The translations under genes and the position numbers were made by a program. 64,000 bases of DNA from Litorimonas haliclonae. GTDB lineage: Bacteria; Pseudomonadota; Alphaproteobacteria; Caulobacterales; Maricaulaceae. The stretch spans positions 496,001 through 560,000 of the forward strand of contig NZ_CBCSCO010000002.1 in NCBI RefSeq assembly GCF_965138505.1. The letters run 5' to 3'. The notes below the pieces were generated by a model. It had not been told where the DNA came from. It did not search any database and saw nothing but the letters and a program-made list of their open reading frames with translations. This document shows, piece by piece, positions 25,226-34,969 of the stretch. How positions within the stretch are numbered: the first letter of the stretch is position 1; the number at the start of each line of letters is the position of its first letter.

Positions 25226-26167
25226 TTACGCCGAACAGCTCGCGCCGCCGAGGACGCAGAATTTGGCGCAGTGTGGATGATTGAGCGCGACGGGCTCCAG
25301 GCTTTTGGTGAGGGTTTTCCCTGTTTCGAACTGTTCGTCATCCCAGAGCAGGGTGCAAGCGAGAACGCAGGCGCGGCCGTCGCCCTTGCGCCTGACCACC
25401 ATGCGAGAGCTGGAGCACATCATGGCATTAGGACTGACGTCTAATATGCCCCAGCACTTGCTCGTGATTTCCGGCACGTCGACTTTTTCGTCCATTTCCG
25501 GGAACAGGATTAATTGGGCGGGATCCATCGCGTCTATGTCCCAGCCCTGTTTCGCAATCAAAGCGCCGTAGCCCGCCCGATCTGTCGCTTCGTCTTCGGA
25601 AAACATAGCCCGTCCGGCGATGTTAAGAGCAACGCCGTTTTCAGTTAGCCAGTTCATCCCCGCCACCCCCGCGGCAAAACTCCCCGCGCCGCGTTCGGCG
25701 TCATGACCTTTTTCAGAAAAATGATCGAGGCTGACGCGCAACGTCATTTTCCCAGGGAAGCGTTTATTTAAGTCTATGACGCCCTTTTGAACCCGGGGCC
25801 GCATAAGGGGTTTCATCGCATTGGTCAAAATAAGGAGGCTGTGCCCGCGCTCTAGCGCCATTTCCGACAGACGGAAAATGTCAGGGTTCATATAAGGCTC
25901 ACCCCCCGTAAAGGCGATCTCAATTGGCCCCTCTGCAATTTCGTCCACTTCGTCCAGATAGGGCGCCATGTCCTCGGGGCTGAGATAGACAAAGTGATCC
26001 GCCGTCGGGCTGCTGAGGATGTAGCAATTCTCGCATTCAATATTACAAAGCGACCCCGTATTGAACCAGAGCGTTTCAAGGGCGTTAAACACGACGCGTG
26101 CGCGGCGCTCACCCTTAGCGGTCACATCTGGGTTTTTGAATTTTTCAGGATCAATCAAAGCGGTCAT
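25226..26167 (-). CDS. Radical SAM protein with Cys-rich C-terminus
   Basis: 313 aa. The SAM-cluster motif is CNIECENCYI (CxxxCxxC), followed by FTGGEPYMN (SAM binding). The last third has at least eight cysteines (KCWG, MMCSS, CVLACTLL, HCAKFCVLGGASC), consistent with auxiliary SPASM/Twitch clusters. No peptide substrate or pathway gene lies beside it, so the reaction is unknown. Confidence 0.85.
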   Translation of the reverse strand: MTALIDPEKFKNPDVTAKGERRARVVFNALETLWFNTGSLCNIECENCYILSSPTADHFVYLSPEDMAPYLDEVDEIAEGPIEIAFTGGEPYMNPDIFRLSEMALERGHSLLILTNAMKPLMRPRVQKGVIDLNKRFPGKMTLRVSLDHFSEKGHDAERGAGSFAAGVAGMNWLTENGVALNIAGRAMFSEDEATDRAGYGALIAKQGWDIDAMDPAQLILFPEMDEKVDVPEITSKCWGILDVSPNAMMCSSSRMVVRRKGDGRACVLACTLLWDDEQFETGKTLTKSLEPVALNHPHCAKFCVLGGASCSA

Positions 26168-26320
26168 AAGTCGCGTCTAACGCCTGCAATATGTCATGTC
26201 ACATTGAAAACTCTGCGGAGGTTCGTCGTAGGGGCAGGATCAAACTGAACTTGAGTTTTGATGGAACCCTTGGCCGCGGGGTGAGTTCGATTAGAAAGCT
26301 ATTTACCGGAGACTTACCCA

Positions 26321-27637
26321 ATGCGTTACTCCCCTTTCTTGCTCACTCTCGTCGCCGCCATGCTTCCCGCCGCCGCTTTCGCGCAAGCGGGCGCCGGCAG
26401 TAGTGACCCTTCCGCCGATGAAGATAAAGGTAGGAAAGGCGTAGAAATTGTAGGTCATGTTCTCAAACCTGTCCCCTTGAAGTGGAGCGAGGAGCGGATG
26501 GCTAAGCTCGCCCTCCCGAAAGGGTTCGACATCAATGTCTATGCACGCGATTTGAAAAACGCCCGAATGATGCAGGTGGCGGAGGACGGCTCGCTTTACC
26601 TTACTCGCCGGGCGCAAGGTGACGTGCTGATGCTAAAAGATACCAACGGCGACGGCAGGGCTGACACCCGGCAAGTCGTCGCGCAGAAAGACCAGATGCA
26701 CGGAATAGAGATCGACGGAGACACCGTCTATTTGATGACGGTGAATGAGCTTTACCGAGCGCCTCGACTGGAAGACGGCTCTCTCGGCGAGCTTGAGGAG
26801 ATTGCCGCGGATTTTCCGGATGGCGGGCAGCATCCCAATCGTATGGTCGTGATGGGACCGGATGAGAGGCTCTATGTCTCTATTGGCTCCACTTGTAACG
26901 CCTGCGCGGAAACGGATGATGAAAGCGCCGCCATAGTTTCCTTAAATCCTGACGGAACGGATCGACGCATTTTTGCGTCTGGTCTCAGAAACACAATTGG
27001 CTATGGGTTCGAGCCGACATTAGGCACCCTATATGGTTTTGACCACGGCATTGATTGGTTGGGGGATAATGAACAACACGAAGAGTTCAATCTATTGACC
27101 GCCGGAAATCGATATGGATGGCCTTATGTTTACGCTCTTTCGCGCTTTAACCCGCAGGATACACCGCCTGATCAGAGCTTTTCTGACTACGCCGCGGGAA
27201 GCGAGGAACCCATTGGGCTCCACACACCGCATTCCGCGCCTATGCAGCTCGCATTCGACGCTAAAAACGCGCTCCCGGACGATTACAAGGGAGACGCTTT
27301 TATTGCCATGCGCGGGTCCTGGAATCGCATGCCGCCTTCTGGCTATGAAGTCCTCAGAGTGGATTTTGAGGACGGGACGCCCGTCGGGATGAAGCCATTT
27401 GTGACCGGCTTCCTGATGCAGGATGAGGAGAGTCCAACGGGGTGGGGACAAATGGGCCGCCTAGCGGGACTAGCCCAAGGACCTGATGGCGCGATGTATC
27501 TGTCAGATGACGAGAACGGTATTATCTACCGTATAGCCTATAAGGGCGACAACGCTGCAGAACGTCCCGAGCCGGAGTTCACAAACGCGAATGCGCCAGA
27601 GCTGAATATCGGTCTGGTGCAAAGAAACGAAAGATAA
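26321..27637 (+). CDS. Periplasmic PQQ-dependent sugar (sorbosone-type) dehydrogenase
   Basis: 438 aa with a signal peptide (residues 1-21, AAAFAQ). Six-bladed beta-propeller of the soluble PQQ glucose/sorbosone dehydrogenase family: LYLTRRAQGDVLMLKD, MHGIEIDGDTVYL, GQHPNRMVVMGPDERLYVSIGSTCNAC, ASGLRNTIGYGFEP and GNRYGWPYVY. Probably oxidises an aldose or related compound with PQQ and Ca2+. No PQQ biosynthesis genes are in the window. Confidence 0.88.
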   Translation: MRYSPFLLTLVAAMLPAAAFAQAGAGSSDPSADEDKGRKGVEIVGHVLKPVPLKWSEERMAKLALPKGFDINVYARDLKNARMMQVAEDGSLYLTRRAQGDVLMLKDTNGDGRADTRQVVAQKDQMHGIEIDGDTVYLMTVNELYRAPRLEDGSLGELEEIAADFPDGGQHPNRMVVMGPDERLYVSIGSTCNACAETDDESAAIVSLNPDGTDRRIFASGLRNTIGYGFEPTLGTLYGFDHGIDWLGDNEQHEEFNLLTAGNRYGWPYVYALSRFNPQDTPPDQSFSDYAAGSEEPIGLHTPHSAPMQLAFDAKNALPDDYKGDAFIAMRGSWNRMPPSGYEVLRVDFEDGTPVGMKPFVTGFLMQDEESPTGWGQMGRLAGLAQGPDGAMYLSDDENGIIYRIAYKGDNAAERPEPEFTNANAPELNIGLVQRNER

Positions 27638-27650
27638 AATGAGGGGGTAA

Positions 27651-27727
27651 TGGCGCACCTAGCACGATTCGAACGTGCGACCTCTGCCTTCGGAGGGCAG
27701 CGCTCTATCCAGCTGAGCTATAGGTGC
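27651..27727 (-). tRNA. tRNA-Arg (CCG)
   Basis: 77-nt cloverleaf on the minus strand. Acceptor GCACCTA pairs with TAGGTGC, the D-arm contains AGCTCAGCTGGATAGAGC, the anticodon stem CTGCC/GGCAG encloses loop CTCCGAA (anticodon CCG), the T-loop is GTTCGAATC, and CCA is encoded at 27653-27651. Confidence 0.97.
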
Positions 27728-27829
27728 TTCCAAGTTTTGCCGATAACGACAAGACCCGCCTCTTAAGGGAAGTCTTGCGGCTGCGCAATGATGGTTTTCA
27801 TCTGCTTTGGCCTAGAGTAGACCGCAATC

Positions 27830-28825
27830 ATGTTCAGATTTTTCTTACTTCTCTCCGCGGCGGCCGCCCTATCATTCTTGAGTGCGTGCGACAGCGGCTC
27901 CGGCCCGACGGTGTCTGTCGACGACCGCGTCGCGCAGGCCCGGGCTCGCAATGATGGTCCGGCAATTTGGAAAGTGAGCGATCATGACAGCGAGCTTTAT
28001 CTCTTCGGGACAATTCACCTTTTGCCTGAGGATTTGAATTGGCTGAAAGATGATTTGCGCGATGTCATGCAAGACGCCGGAACGGTCTATTTTGAGGTGG
28101 ATACATCAGAAAAGGCGCGCATTGATGCGACAGTCCTAAGCGCGCAGCTGGGGTTTCGAAAAGACGGACTGCGCTTGGCTGATAATCTCGATAACTACCA
28201 ACTCAAACTTTTGGACGCTGTGGCCAATAACGGCAATATTCCATTGGCAAGTTTGGACGCTATGAAGCCTTGGCTTGCCAGTGAATACTTGACTTTTACC
28301 GCCGCAAAAGAGGCCGGCCTCTCAGCGGATTTATCTGCTGACGAAGCGCTCAAATCACTCGCGCGCCGACAGCAGAAGAATATAATCTATTTGGAAAGCG
28401 TCGAGGACCAGATCCGCGCGACAGCAGATTTGCCCGTTGGATTGCAACTCGAAGTCCTGACGGAAACGATGGAAGATTTTAGCGATTTGGGACGTCAGCT
28501 CACGCGTTTGGCGAAGGGCTGGTCCGTTGGGCAAACGGATTTTTTGACTCAACAAATGATAGATCCGCTCAAGGCCGACGCCGGAGAAATGTACCGATCC
28601 GTTTTGGTCGATAGAAACGAAAAATGGGCCAAAACTCTCGTGCGGCATCTGGAGGGGAGCGGGACGTCTGTCGTCGCCGTGGGTATGGCGCATTTGCTGG
28701 GCGAAGAGAGCCTCATTACCGATTTGGAAGAGGCAGGGTATGAGGTCGAGCGATATTACGCGTTTATGGGCGAGAATGTTATCTCGCCCACAGAGCTAAC
28801 GATAGAACGCCCGGATCGGGAGTAA
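27830..28825 (+). CDS. TraB/GumN-family lipoprotein
   Basis: 331 aa with a lipobox (LSFLSAC, residues about 14-20). TraB/PrgY/GumN fold: LFGTIHLLPEDLNWL near the N-terminus, the conserved acidic FEVDTSEKA region, and a C-terminal GMAHLLGEESLI motif. The family is related to EreA/Tiki metal-dependent hydrolases. Probably periplasmic or envelope-bound; substrate unknown. Confidence 0.88.
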   Translation: MFRFFLLLSAAAALSFLSACDSGSGPTVSVDDRVAQARARNDGPAIWKVSDHDSELYLFGTIHLLPEDLNWLKDDLRDVMQDAGTVYFEVDTSEKARIDATVLSAQLGFRKDGLRLADNLDNYQLKLLDAVANNGNIPLASLDAMKPWLASEYLTFTAAKEAGLSADLSADEALKSLARRQQKNIIYLESVEDQIRATADLPVGLQLEVLTETMEDFSDLGRQLTRLAKGWSVGQTDFLTQQMIDPLKADAGEMYRSVLVDRNEKWAKTLVRHLEGSGTSVVAVGMAHLLGEESLITDLEEAGYEVERYYAFMGENVISPTELTIERPDRE

Positions 28826-28834
28826 ATAATCTCC

Positions 28835-28870
28835 TGTCCTTCCGGGGCGCAAGGCGACCCCGGAAGGACA
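28835..28870. terminator. 13-bp hairpin between convergent genes
   Basis: Perfect inverted repeat TGTCCTTCCGGGG / CCCCGGAAGGACA (28835-28847 and 28858-28870) with a 10-nt loop between traB-like and btuB. Neither side has a long T-run, so it may end transcription weakly in both directions or block read-through. Confidence 0.6.
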
Positions 28871-28882
28871 ATGTTTAATCTT

Positions 28883-30778
28883 CTAAAAATCGGCGCTCAC
28901 GCCGGCAAAGACGCCGCGGCCTTCGCTCGCATATCCGAATACGTCTTGGTAATCTTCATCGGTCAAATTAGTGCCGCGTAGGTAAACACTGACAATGTCG
29001 GACACCGCATATCGGACATTTGCGCCGATGAGTGTGTAGGAGCCCAGCTGGACTGTTGAAAATGTCCCAAAGTCAGTGTCGAGTTGCGACCCTGTGTGAT
29101 CAGCGTTTACGGTCAGAGACAATTTATCCGTCGCGTCCCATGTTGCCGTGGCGCTTGCCAGAAATTCCGGACGGCGGATTTCCTCAATCCCGTCTTGTTC
29201 ACTGTCGAGAAAGCTCGCTGAGCCGGTTAGGTAAAGCGTGTCGGCAATATCCCATTGCGCCGCCAATTCGATACCTTCGCGCGTGCTATCGGTTGCCAGA
29301 TTGATGACGGTGCTGGTGAAGTCGGGATTAAAGATTGTGGTGATTTCGTCTTCGAGTTCGGATCGGAAATAGTCCGCCGAGAGAGTGAGACTGCCCAAGT
29401 CCTGTTCATAGCCAATGGAGTACCCCAAAGAGTTTTCAGGCTTCAAATCAGGATTTCCTGTAAAGCGGCTGGCAGGGAAAAAGCCGAAAAGCTCAACCAA
29501 AGTAGGATTCTTGACACCCGTTCCGACAGAGCCGCGAATACGTCCGTCCCAGCCAAATTTATAGCCGGCTCCAACACGCCAAGTGGTGGCGTCCGCAAAC
29601 ACATCATTTATGTCCTGGCGAATAGACCCCGTCAGAGTGAGCGCTTCGCCGTTAAAGCTGTAATCCGCGACAAGACCGTAATTATAAATATCCGGCACGT
29701 CGGGGTCGCTCGCGAGTTCATATTCTTCGCGCTCGACTTCGCCCAAAAGGGTCAGGTCGTGACGGTCAGAGAAGGTGCGCTTCGCGGCCCAGCTCGCATT
29801 TTGGCGCGTGCCAGTAGATAAAGTCGGGAAGCTGGATTTTGTCTCGGTTTCCGTCTCGACCATGTTGGATTGAACGAGGTGGTCAAAGCCTGCGAGGGCA
29901 AACCGGGCGTCAATACGGGCCGTTGTCGTTTTGACGTCAGTTTCACTGTTCGTATTATTTAGTAGGCCGTCAAAATCTGTATCGCCGTCAAAATCTGTGC
30001 GGCGAAGGTTGATAGCGCCATTTGCAGAAAAAGTAATTCCGGCGAGGTTTACCTGATTAAGCCCAACGGAGAGGCGCCGACTGTCTGCGCCGTCTTTTTC
30101 GCCGCCCAGACCAGACACGTCATAGCCTTCGGTGGTGAAGGCATTGCCGTTAATGGAAAGCGCTGCGTTGCCAAGCGGCACAACGCCGCTAAACTGGCCT
30201 TCTAAAGTTTCGCGACTCCCGGCTTCGACGGAGGCTCGAAATCTTTCTGTATTCGATCCAGCCCTTGTGATGATGTTAATCACCCCGCCTACAGCGTCAG
30301 AGCCGTATAGTGCGGATTGCTCCCCGCGCAGGACTTCGATTTTAACGACGTCATCACTGCGAAGTCCGCCCAAGTCAAATCCGCCATCTGTGGGATTGTT
30401 CACTTCGACGCCGTCAATCAGGATAAGCGTATGATTTGCTTCAGAGCCGCGGAGGCGAATATTGGTCAGGCTCCCGCCGCCGCCGGATTGGCTAATGGCC
30501 AAGCTTGGCACGGTACGCAAGAGATCAGAAATATACGCTTGGTTGCGGTTGCGGATTTCAGCTTCTGTCAAAACGGTGACGGGGGCGGTCAGTTCGTCCC
30601 GGGTCGAATATCCGATCCGATCCGCCGTGACGATGATTTCATTTGAATTTAAATCGACTGAATTTGCTGTTTCATCTTCGGCCGTTTGTGGCGCCTGGTC
30701 GTTAAAATCGCTCTGAGTTTGCGCGAAGCTGTTTGCGGCGAAGGCACTTAGCGCCACGCCTAATAATAGTCGTTTCAT
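28883..30778 (-). CDS. btuB: TonB-dependent vitamin B12 receptor
   Basis: 631 aa from the ATG at 30778, which has GGAGTGTGAC before it; the ATG 12 nt upstream lacks a site. Signal peptide (MKRLLLGVALSAFAANSFAQ), TonB-box region near NEIIVTA, plug domain with TLILIDGVEVNNPTDGG and VLRGEQSALYGSDAVGGVINIITR, then a 22-strand barrel ending in aromatic Phe. BtuB-type by sequence and confirmed by the cobalamin riboswitch in its leader. Imports cobalamin for the adjacent MetH. Confidence 0.93.
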   Translation of the reverse strand: MKRLLLGVALSAFAANSFAQTQSDFNDQAPQTAEDETANSVDLNSNEIIVTADRIGYSTRDELTAPVTVLTEAEIRNRNQAYISDLLRTVPSLAISQSGGGGSLTNIRLRGSEANHTLILIDGVEVNNPTDGGFDLGGLRSDDVVKIEVLRGEQSALYGSDAVGGVINIITRAGSNTERFRASVEAGSRETLEGQFSGVVPLGNAALSINGNAFTTEGYDVSGLGGEKDGADSRRLSVGLNQVNLAGITFSANGAINLRRTDFDGDTDFDGLLNNTNSETDVKTTTARIDARFALAGFDHLVQSNMVETETETKSSFPTLSTGTRQNASWAAKRTFSDRHDLTLLGEVEREEYELASDPDVPDIYNYGLVADYSFNGEALTLTGSIRQDINDVFADATTWRVGAGYKFGWDGRIRGSVGTGVKNPTLVELFGFFPASRFTGNPDLKPENSLGYSIGYEQDLGSLTLSADYFRSELEDEITTIFNPDFTSTVINLATDSTREGIELAAQWDIADTLYLTGSASFLDSEQDGIEEIRRPEFLASATATWDATDKLSLTVNADHTGSQLDTDFGTFSTVQLGSYTLIGANVRYAVSDIVSVYLRGTNLTDEDYQDVFGYASEGRGVFAGVSADF

Positions 30779-30904
30779 GTCACACTCCATTAAGTCCCGC
30801 CCAAAAAGAGCAGGGTGACGGTCAAAAGAGTGTCGTCATTGGAGGCAGCCCGACCATTCGGGCCTTTCCATACGCATGGTTCATCCCGCCCAAGCGTGCT
30901 GGCG

Positions 30905-31080
30905 ACGTCGTTGGCAGGTCTTCTGACTTAAGGCTTGAGCAAGGCTGACACGTCTTCCCGGTTTCCCAGTGACGTATGTGTCGCCTCTTACCTTTCACAG
31001 CGGCGGGAGCCGTCGGACAATTTCAGTCCATTCCCATATTCACGCCTATTGCTCAGTTGAAAAAGCATCAGGCGACCAAC
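30905..31080 (-). promoter_or_regulatory. Cobalamin riboswitch in the btuB leader
   Basis: On the minus strand the leader holds the B12-box GTCAGAAGACCTGCC (about 30927-30913). Upstream is the core region with GGGAATGG, TGAAATTGTCC, GGCTCCCGCCGCTGTGA and AAGAGG, in the order of the class-I aptamer. Located between the btuB promoter and start codon, about 130 nt upstream of the ATG. Adenosylcobalamin binding should shut btuB off. Confidence 0.92.
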
Positions 31081-31129
31081 GGCGCCTCCTCTAAGGATTT
31101 TATCCAATAGAGCAAGTAAAAAAACTGCG

Positions 31130-31149
31130 ATATAAAGATTTCTTTATAT
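31130..31149. promoter_or_regulatory. 20-bp palindromic operator upstream of metH
   Basis: ATATAAAGATTTCTTTATAT has two perfect 9-bp arms around a 2-bp centre, 55 bp before the metH start. It is the right size for an ArsR-type dimer. An S-adenosylhomocysteine-responsive ArsR regulator (SahR) controls methionine-cycle genes in several proteobacteria; matching this site to it is inference. It could also affect the divergent btuB promoter. Confidence 0.6.
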
Positions 31150-31204
31150 ACTCTTGCGGCTGAGCCTGTTAAACGGCGCCGAATTGCAAAATAAGGATAG
31201 CCCT

Positions 31205-32257
31205 ATGTCCAGCTGGTCACAGATTGAAAAAGCGATAAAAGAGCGGATTATTATGCTCGACGGCGCAATGGGCACGATGTTGCAAAAACAGAGCCTACAA
31301 GAAGAGGACTTTCGCGGCGAGCGATTCAAAGACTGGCACGTCCCTTTGCAAGGCAATAATGACCTGCTCGTCCTCACCAAGCCGGAGGCCGTTGCCAAAG
31401 TTCATAATGACTTTCTTGCGGCCGGCGCGGACTTGATTGAAACCAACAGCTTTAACGCGACGACTATTTCGCAGGCGGATTATGATATGGCGGAGCTCGC
31501 GCCGGAAATTGCCCGGGCGGCTGCGCAGGTCGCGCGCGATTGCGCGGATGCGTGGACAGAAAAAACGCCGCAGAAACCTCGCTGCGTTCTTGGCTCTGTT
31601 GGCCCGATGAATAAGACCTTGTCTATCTCACCGAAAGTTGAGGACCCGGGCTATCGCGACGTCACATTCGATGAAGTGAAAACCAGCTATATCGGCCAGA
31701 TTGAAGCGATGGTGGATTTGGTCGATGCGGTGTTGATCGAAACCGTGTTTGATACACTTAATTGCAAAGCTGCCATTGCCGCTGCGCGCCACGTTTTTGA
31801 CGCGGTCGGATATGAAAAGCCGATTATCATTTCCGGCACGATTACCGACCGCTCCGGCAGAACTCTCTCGGGCCAGACGGCGGAAGCCTTCTGGATTTCC
31901 GTTGCTCATTCAAAGCCATTCGCCGTCGGGCTGAACTGCGCCCTCGGCGCGGATGAAATGCGTCCACATATCGAAGCGATTTCTCGCGTGGCCAATACTC
32001 ATGTCATCTCTTTCCCGAATGCGGGTCTGCCCAATGCCTTCGGCGAATATGATGAGAGCCCGTCAGATATGGCAGAGCAAATCAAGCCTTGGGTCGAAGA
32101 AGGTTTCGTCAATATCCTTGGCGGGTGTTGCGGCACCACGCCGGACCACATTGCGGCGATTGCAAAAGCGGCAGAAGGCCTGCCGCCGCGTAAGCCCGTC
32201 GACCCCGAAACAACCCTGCGCCTGTCAGGGTTAGAGCCTTTCCAAATAGCGGTATAA
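31205..32257 (+). CDS. metH: Methionine synthase, homocysteine-binding module
   Basis: 350 aa from the ATG at 31205 (AAGGAT upstream); the frame extends to 31154 but the extension is unsupported. Corresponds only to the N-terminal homocysteine S-methyltransferase domain of MetH: MLDGAMGTMLQ, TNSFNATTISQADY, and zinc ligands in GLNCALGADEM and GGCCGTTPDHI. The other domains are encoded by the next gene 19 bp downstream, a split known in alphaproteobacteria. Confidence 0.95.
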   Translation: MSSWSQIEKAIKERIIMLDGAMGTMLQKQSLQEEDFRGERFKDWHVPLQGNNDLLVLTKPEAVAKVHNDFLAAGADLIETNSFNATTISQADYDMAELAPEIARAAAQVARDCADAWTEKTPQKPRCVLGSVGPMNKTLSISPKVEDPGYRDVTFDEVKTSYIGQIEAMVDLVDAVLIETVFDTLNCKAAIAAARHVFDAVGYEKPIIISGTITDRSGRTLSGQTAEAFWISVAHSKPFAVGLNCALGADEMRPHIEAISRVANTHVISFPNAGLPNAFGEYDESPSDMAEQIKPWVEEGFVNILGGCCGTTPDHIAAIAKAAEGLPPRKPVDPETTLRLSGLEPFQIAV

Positions 32258-32276
32258 GCCAGATAGCGGAATAATC

Positions 32277-34916
32277 ATGAGTTCTACAGCAAATTTCGTA
32301 AATATTGGCGAACGGACAAATGTGTCCGGCTCAGCGCGGTTTAAGAAACTGATCGTCAAAGGCGATTATGACAAAGCGCTTTCGGTCGCCCGCCAGCAGG
32401 TCGAGAGCGGTGCGCAGATTATCGATATCAATATGGATGACGGCCTGATTGACGGCGTTGCGGCGATGGAGCGCATCTTGCAGCTGGTCGCCGGCGAGCC
32501 CGATATTTCGCGCGTGCCAATCATGATCGACAGTTCCAAATGGGAAGTGCTGGAGGCAGGTCTGAAATGCGTTCAGGGCAAATGCGTGGTCAATTCGATC
32601 TCTATGAAAGAGGGCGAGGAGCCGTTTCTAAAACATGCTAAAATGTGCCGCGACCTCGGCGCGGCGGTTGTTGTCATGGCCTTTGACGAAGAAGGCCAGG
32701 CCGAAACGGCGGATCGCAAATATGAAATTTGCGAACGCGCTTATAAGCTTCTGACCGAAGAAATTAATTTCCCGCCCGAAGATATTATCTTCGACCCGAA
32801 CATCTTTGCGATCGCGACCGGGATTGAAGAGCATAATGATTATGCCGTCGAATTTTTTGAGGCCTGTAAGCGGATTAAAGCCAATTTGCCACACGCCCGT
32901 ATTTCAGGCGGTCTGTCCAATGTCAGCTTTGCCTTTCGCGGGAACGAACCTGTGCGCGAAGCCATGCATTCGGTTTTTCTCTATCACGCCATCCCCGCCG
33001 GGCTCGACATGGCGATTGTCAATGCCGGGCAGTTGACGATTTATGACGATATTCCCGACGAATTGCGCGAGCGGGTCGAAGATGTCGTTCTGAACCGCCG
33101 CGATGATGCGACGGACAGATTACTGGACATTGCCGAGAAATATCGAGGCGACGGTAAAGCCAAGGCCGCTGTTACGGATACAAAATGGCGGGAGCAATCT
33201 GTTGAGAAACGTCTTGAACACTCTCTGGTACGCGGCATTACCGATTACATCATCGAAGACACGGAAGAAGCTCGCTTGGCTGCGGAGCGTCCGCTCCACG
33301 TCATTGAGGGGCCGCTGATGGACGGCATGAATGTCGTCGGCGACTTGTTCGGCTCTGGTAAAATGTTCCTGCCGCAAGTGGTGAAATCCGCCCGCGTGAT
33401 GAAAGCCTCCGTCGCGCATTTAATGCCCTTCATGGAAGCGGAAAAGGAAGAGCTTGGCACAGCCGGATCGTCCAACGGCACGGTTCTGATGGCCACCGTG
33501 AAAGGTGACGTGCATGATATTGGCAAAAACATTGTCGGGGTGGTCCTGCAGTGTAACGGCTATGACGTTGTCGATCTGGGCGTGATGGTGCCTTGCGATA
33601 AAATCCTGGCCGCCGCCAAAGAACACAAAGTCGATATGGTCGGCCTCTCCGGTCTGATTACGCCGTCGCTCGACGAGATGGTTTATGTCGGCAAGGAGAT
33701 GCAGCGCCTTGGTATGGATATGCCACTGCTCATTGGCGGGGCGACGACGTCCAAAACTCATACAGCGGTGAAAATTGAACCCGCCTATAAAAACGGCCCC
33801 ACCGTCTATGTGACAGATGCCTCCCGCGCCGTCGGCGTGGTTAGTACACTATTAGGGGACGGCAAAGATAAATATACCGCCGAAATCAAGGCGGATTATG
33901 AGCGTGCGCGCGACGCGCACAATCGCGGCCAAAGCGCCAAAGCGCGACTGACCCTCAAAGAAGCCCGTGATAATATCTGGGAGCCAGAGGGTGGCTGGGA
34001 CAAATTTACCCCGCATAAACCAAGCTTTATCGGCACAAAAACATTGACGGAATACCCGCTTGAGAAACTCCGCGATTATATCGATTGGACGCCTTTCTTC
34101 GCGACATGGCAGCTTAAAGGACGGTTCCCGGCCATTCTGGAAAATGAAATGTATGGCGAGGCGGCGCGGGACCTCTATGAAGATGCCCAGAAAATGCTCA
34201 ATCAAATGATAGAAGAGAAATGGGTCAAAGCCAATGGGGTGTTCGGGTTCTGGCCAGCCAAGCAGATCGGTGATGATATTGAAGTGTTCGCCGATGAAGA
34301 AATGAGCGATAAAAAAGCCACGTTCCATGGTTTGCGTCAGCAAATTTCCAAAGGGGATAATAAGAAACCCAATTTCTCTATCTCTGATTTCTGCTCGCCC
34401 AATGGTGACTATATTGGCGGGTTCTGTGTGACCGCTGGTCTGGGCGAAGAGGCCAAATCAAAGACCTTCACCGAAGCGGGAGATGATTACAATTCAATCC
34501 TGTTCAAAGCTCTTTGTGATCGTTTGGCCGAAGCCTTTGCCGAACACCTTCATGCGCGGGTGCGCCGCGAATTCTGGGGGTATGCCCCGGATGAGAATTT
34601 CTCCGGCGAAGACCTGATTGCAGAGCGTTATGCGGGTATTCGCCCGGCTCCCGGCTACCCGGCCCAGCCGGATCACACGGAGAAGGCGACGCTGTTCAGC
34701 TTGCTGGACGCCACAAAGGAAACCGAGGTCATCCTGACCCAAAGCTTTGCCATGCATCCGGCCAGCTCTGTTTCAGGGATTTATTTCGGTCACCCAGAAA
34801 GCGTGTATTTCGGCGTTGGTAAGATCGAGAAAGATCAGGTCGAGGATTATGCCCGCCGTAAGAAAATGACAGTGGAGGATACGGAACGCTGGCTCGCGCC
34901 GATTTTGAACTATTAG
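32277..34916 (+). CDS. metH: Methionine synthase, folate/B12/activation modules
   Basis: 879 aa. Begins with the pterin-binding domain (ANFVNIGERTNVSGSARF), then the cobalamin cap and Rossmann domain with DVHDIGKNIVGVVLQCNGYDVVDLGVMV (His ligand of B12), then the SAM-binding reactivation domain (RPAPGYPAQPDHTEK). Works with the separate homocysteine module to transfer methyl from methyl-tetrahydrofolate via cobalamin. No stop or frameshift lies inside the linker, so the split is a real two-gene arrangement. Confidence 0.95.
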   Translation: MSSTANFVNIGERTNVSGSARFKKLIVKGDYDKALSVARQQVESGAQIIDINMDDGLIDGVAAMERILQLVAGEPDISRVPIMIDSSKWEVLEAGLKCVQGKCVVNSISMKEGEEPFLKHAKMCRDLGAAVVVMAFDEEGQAETADRKYEICERAYKLLTEEINFPPEDIIFDPNIFAIATGIEEHNDYAVEFFEACKRIKANLPHARISGGLSNVSFAFRGNEPVREAMHSVFLYHAIPAGLDMAIVNAGQLTIYDDIPDELRERVEDVVLNRRDDATDRLLDIAEKYRGDGKAKAAVTDTKWREQSVEKRLEHSLVRGITDYIIEDTEEARLAAERPLHVIEGPLMDGMNVVGDLFGSGKMFLPQVVKSARVMKASVAHLMPFMEAEKEELGTAGSSNGTVLMATVKGDVHDIGKNIVGVVLQCNGYDVVDLGVMVPCDKILAAAKEHKVDMVGLSGLITPSLDEMVYVGKEMQRLGMDMPLLIGGATTSKTHTAVKIEPAYKNGPTVYVTDASRAVGVVSTLLGDGKDKYTAEIKADYERARDAHNRGQSAKARLTLKEARDNIWEPEGGWDKFTPHKPSFIGTKTLTEYPLEKLRDYIDWTPFFATWQLKGRFPAILENEMYGEAARDLYEDAQKMLNQMIEEKWVKANGVFGFWPAKQIGDDIEVFADEEMSDKKATFHGLRQQISKGDNKKPNFSISDFCSPNGDYIGGFCVTAGLGEEAKSKTFTEAGDDYNSILFKALCDRLAEAFAEHLHARVRREFWGYAPDENFSGEDLIAERYAGIRPAPGYPAQPDHTEKATLFSLLDATKETEVILTQSFAMHPASSVSGIYFGHPESVYFGVGKIEKDQVEDYARRKKMTVEDTERWLAPILNY

Positions 34917-34969
34917 GTCTCGTCCCTATATACGGTTTAGATTCTTTATAATGTAAATCGGAGACGACG

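Noticed and set aside
31205..34916. Split MetH as a frameshift or pseudogene
   Set aside because: Each half starts and ends at domain boundaries with its own start signal, matching the two-gene arrangement known in alphaproteobacteria.
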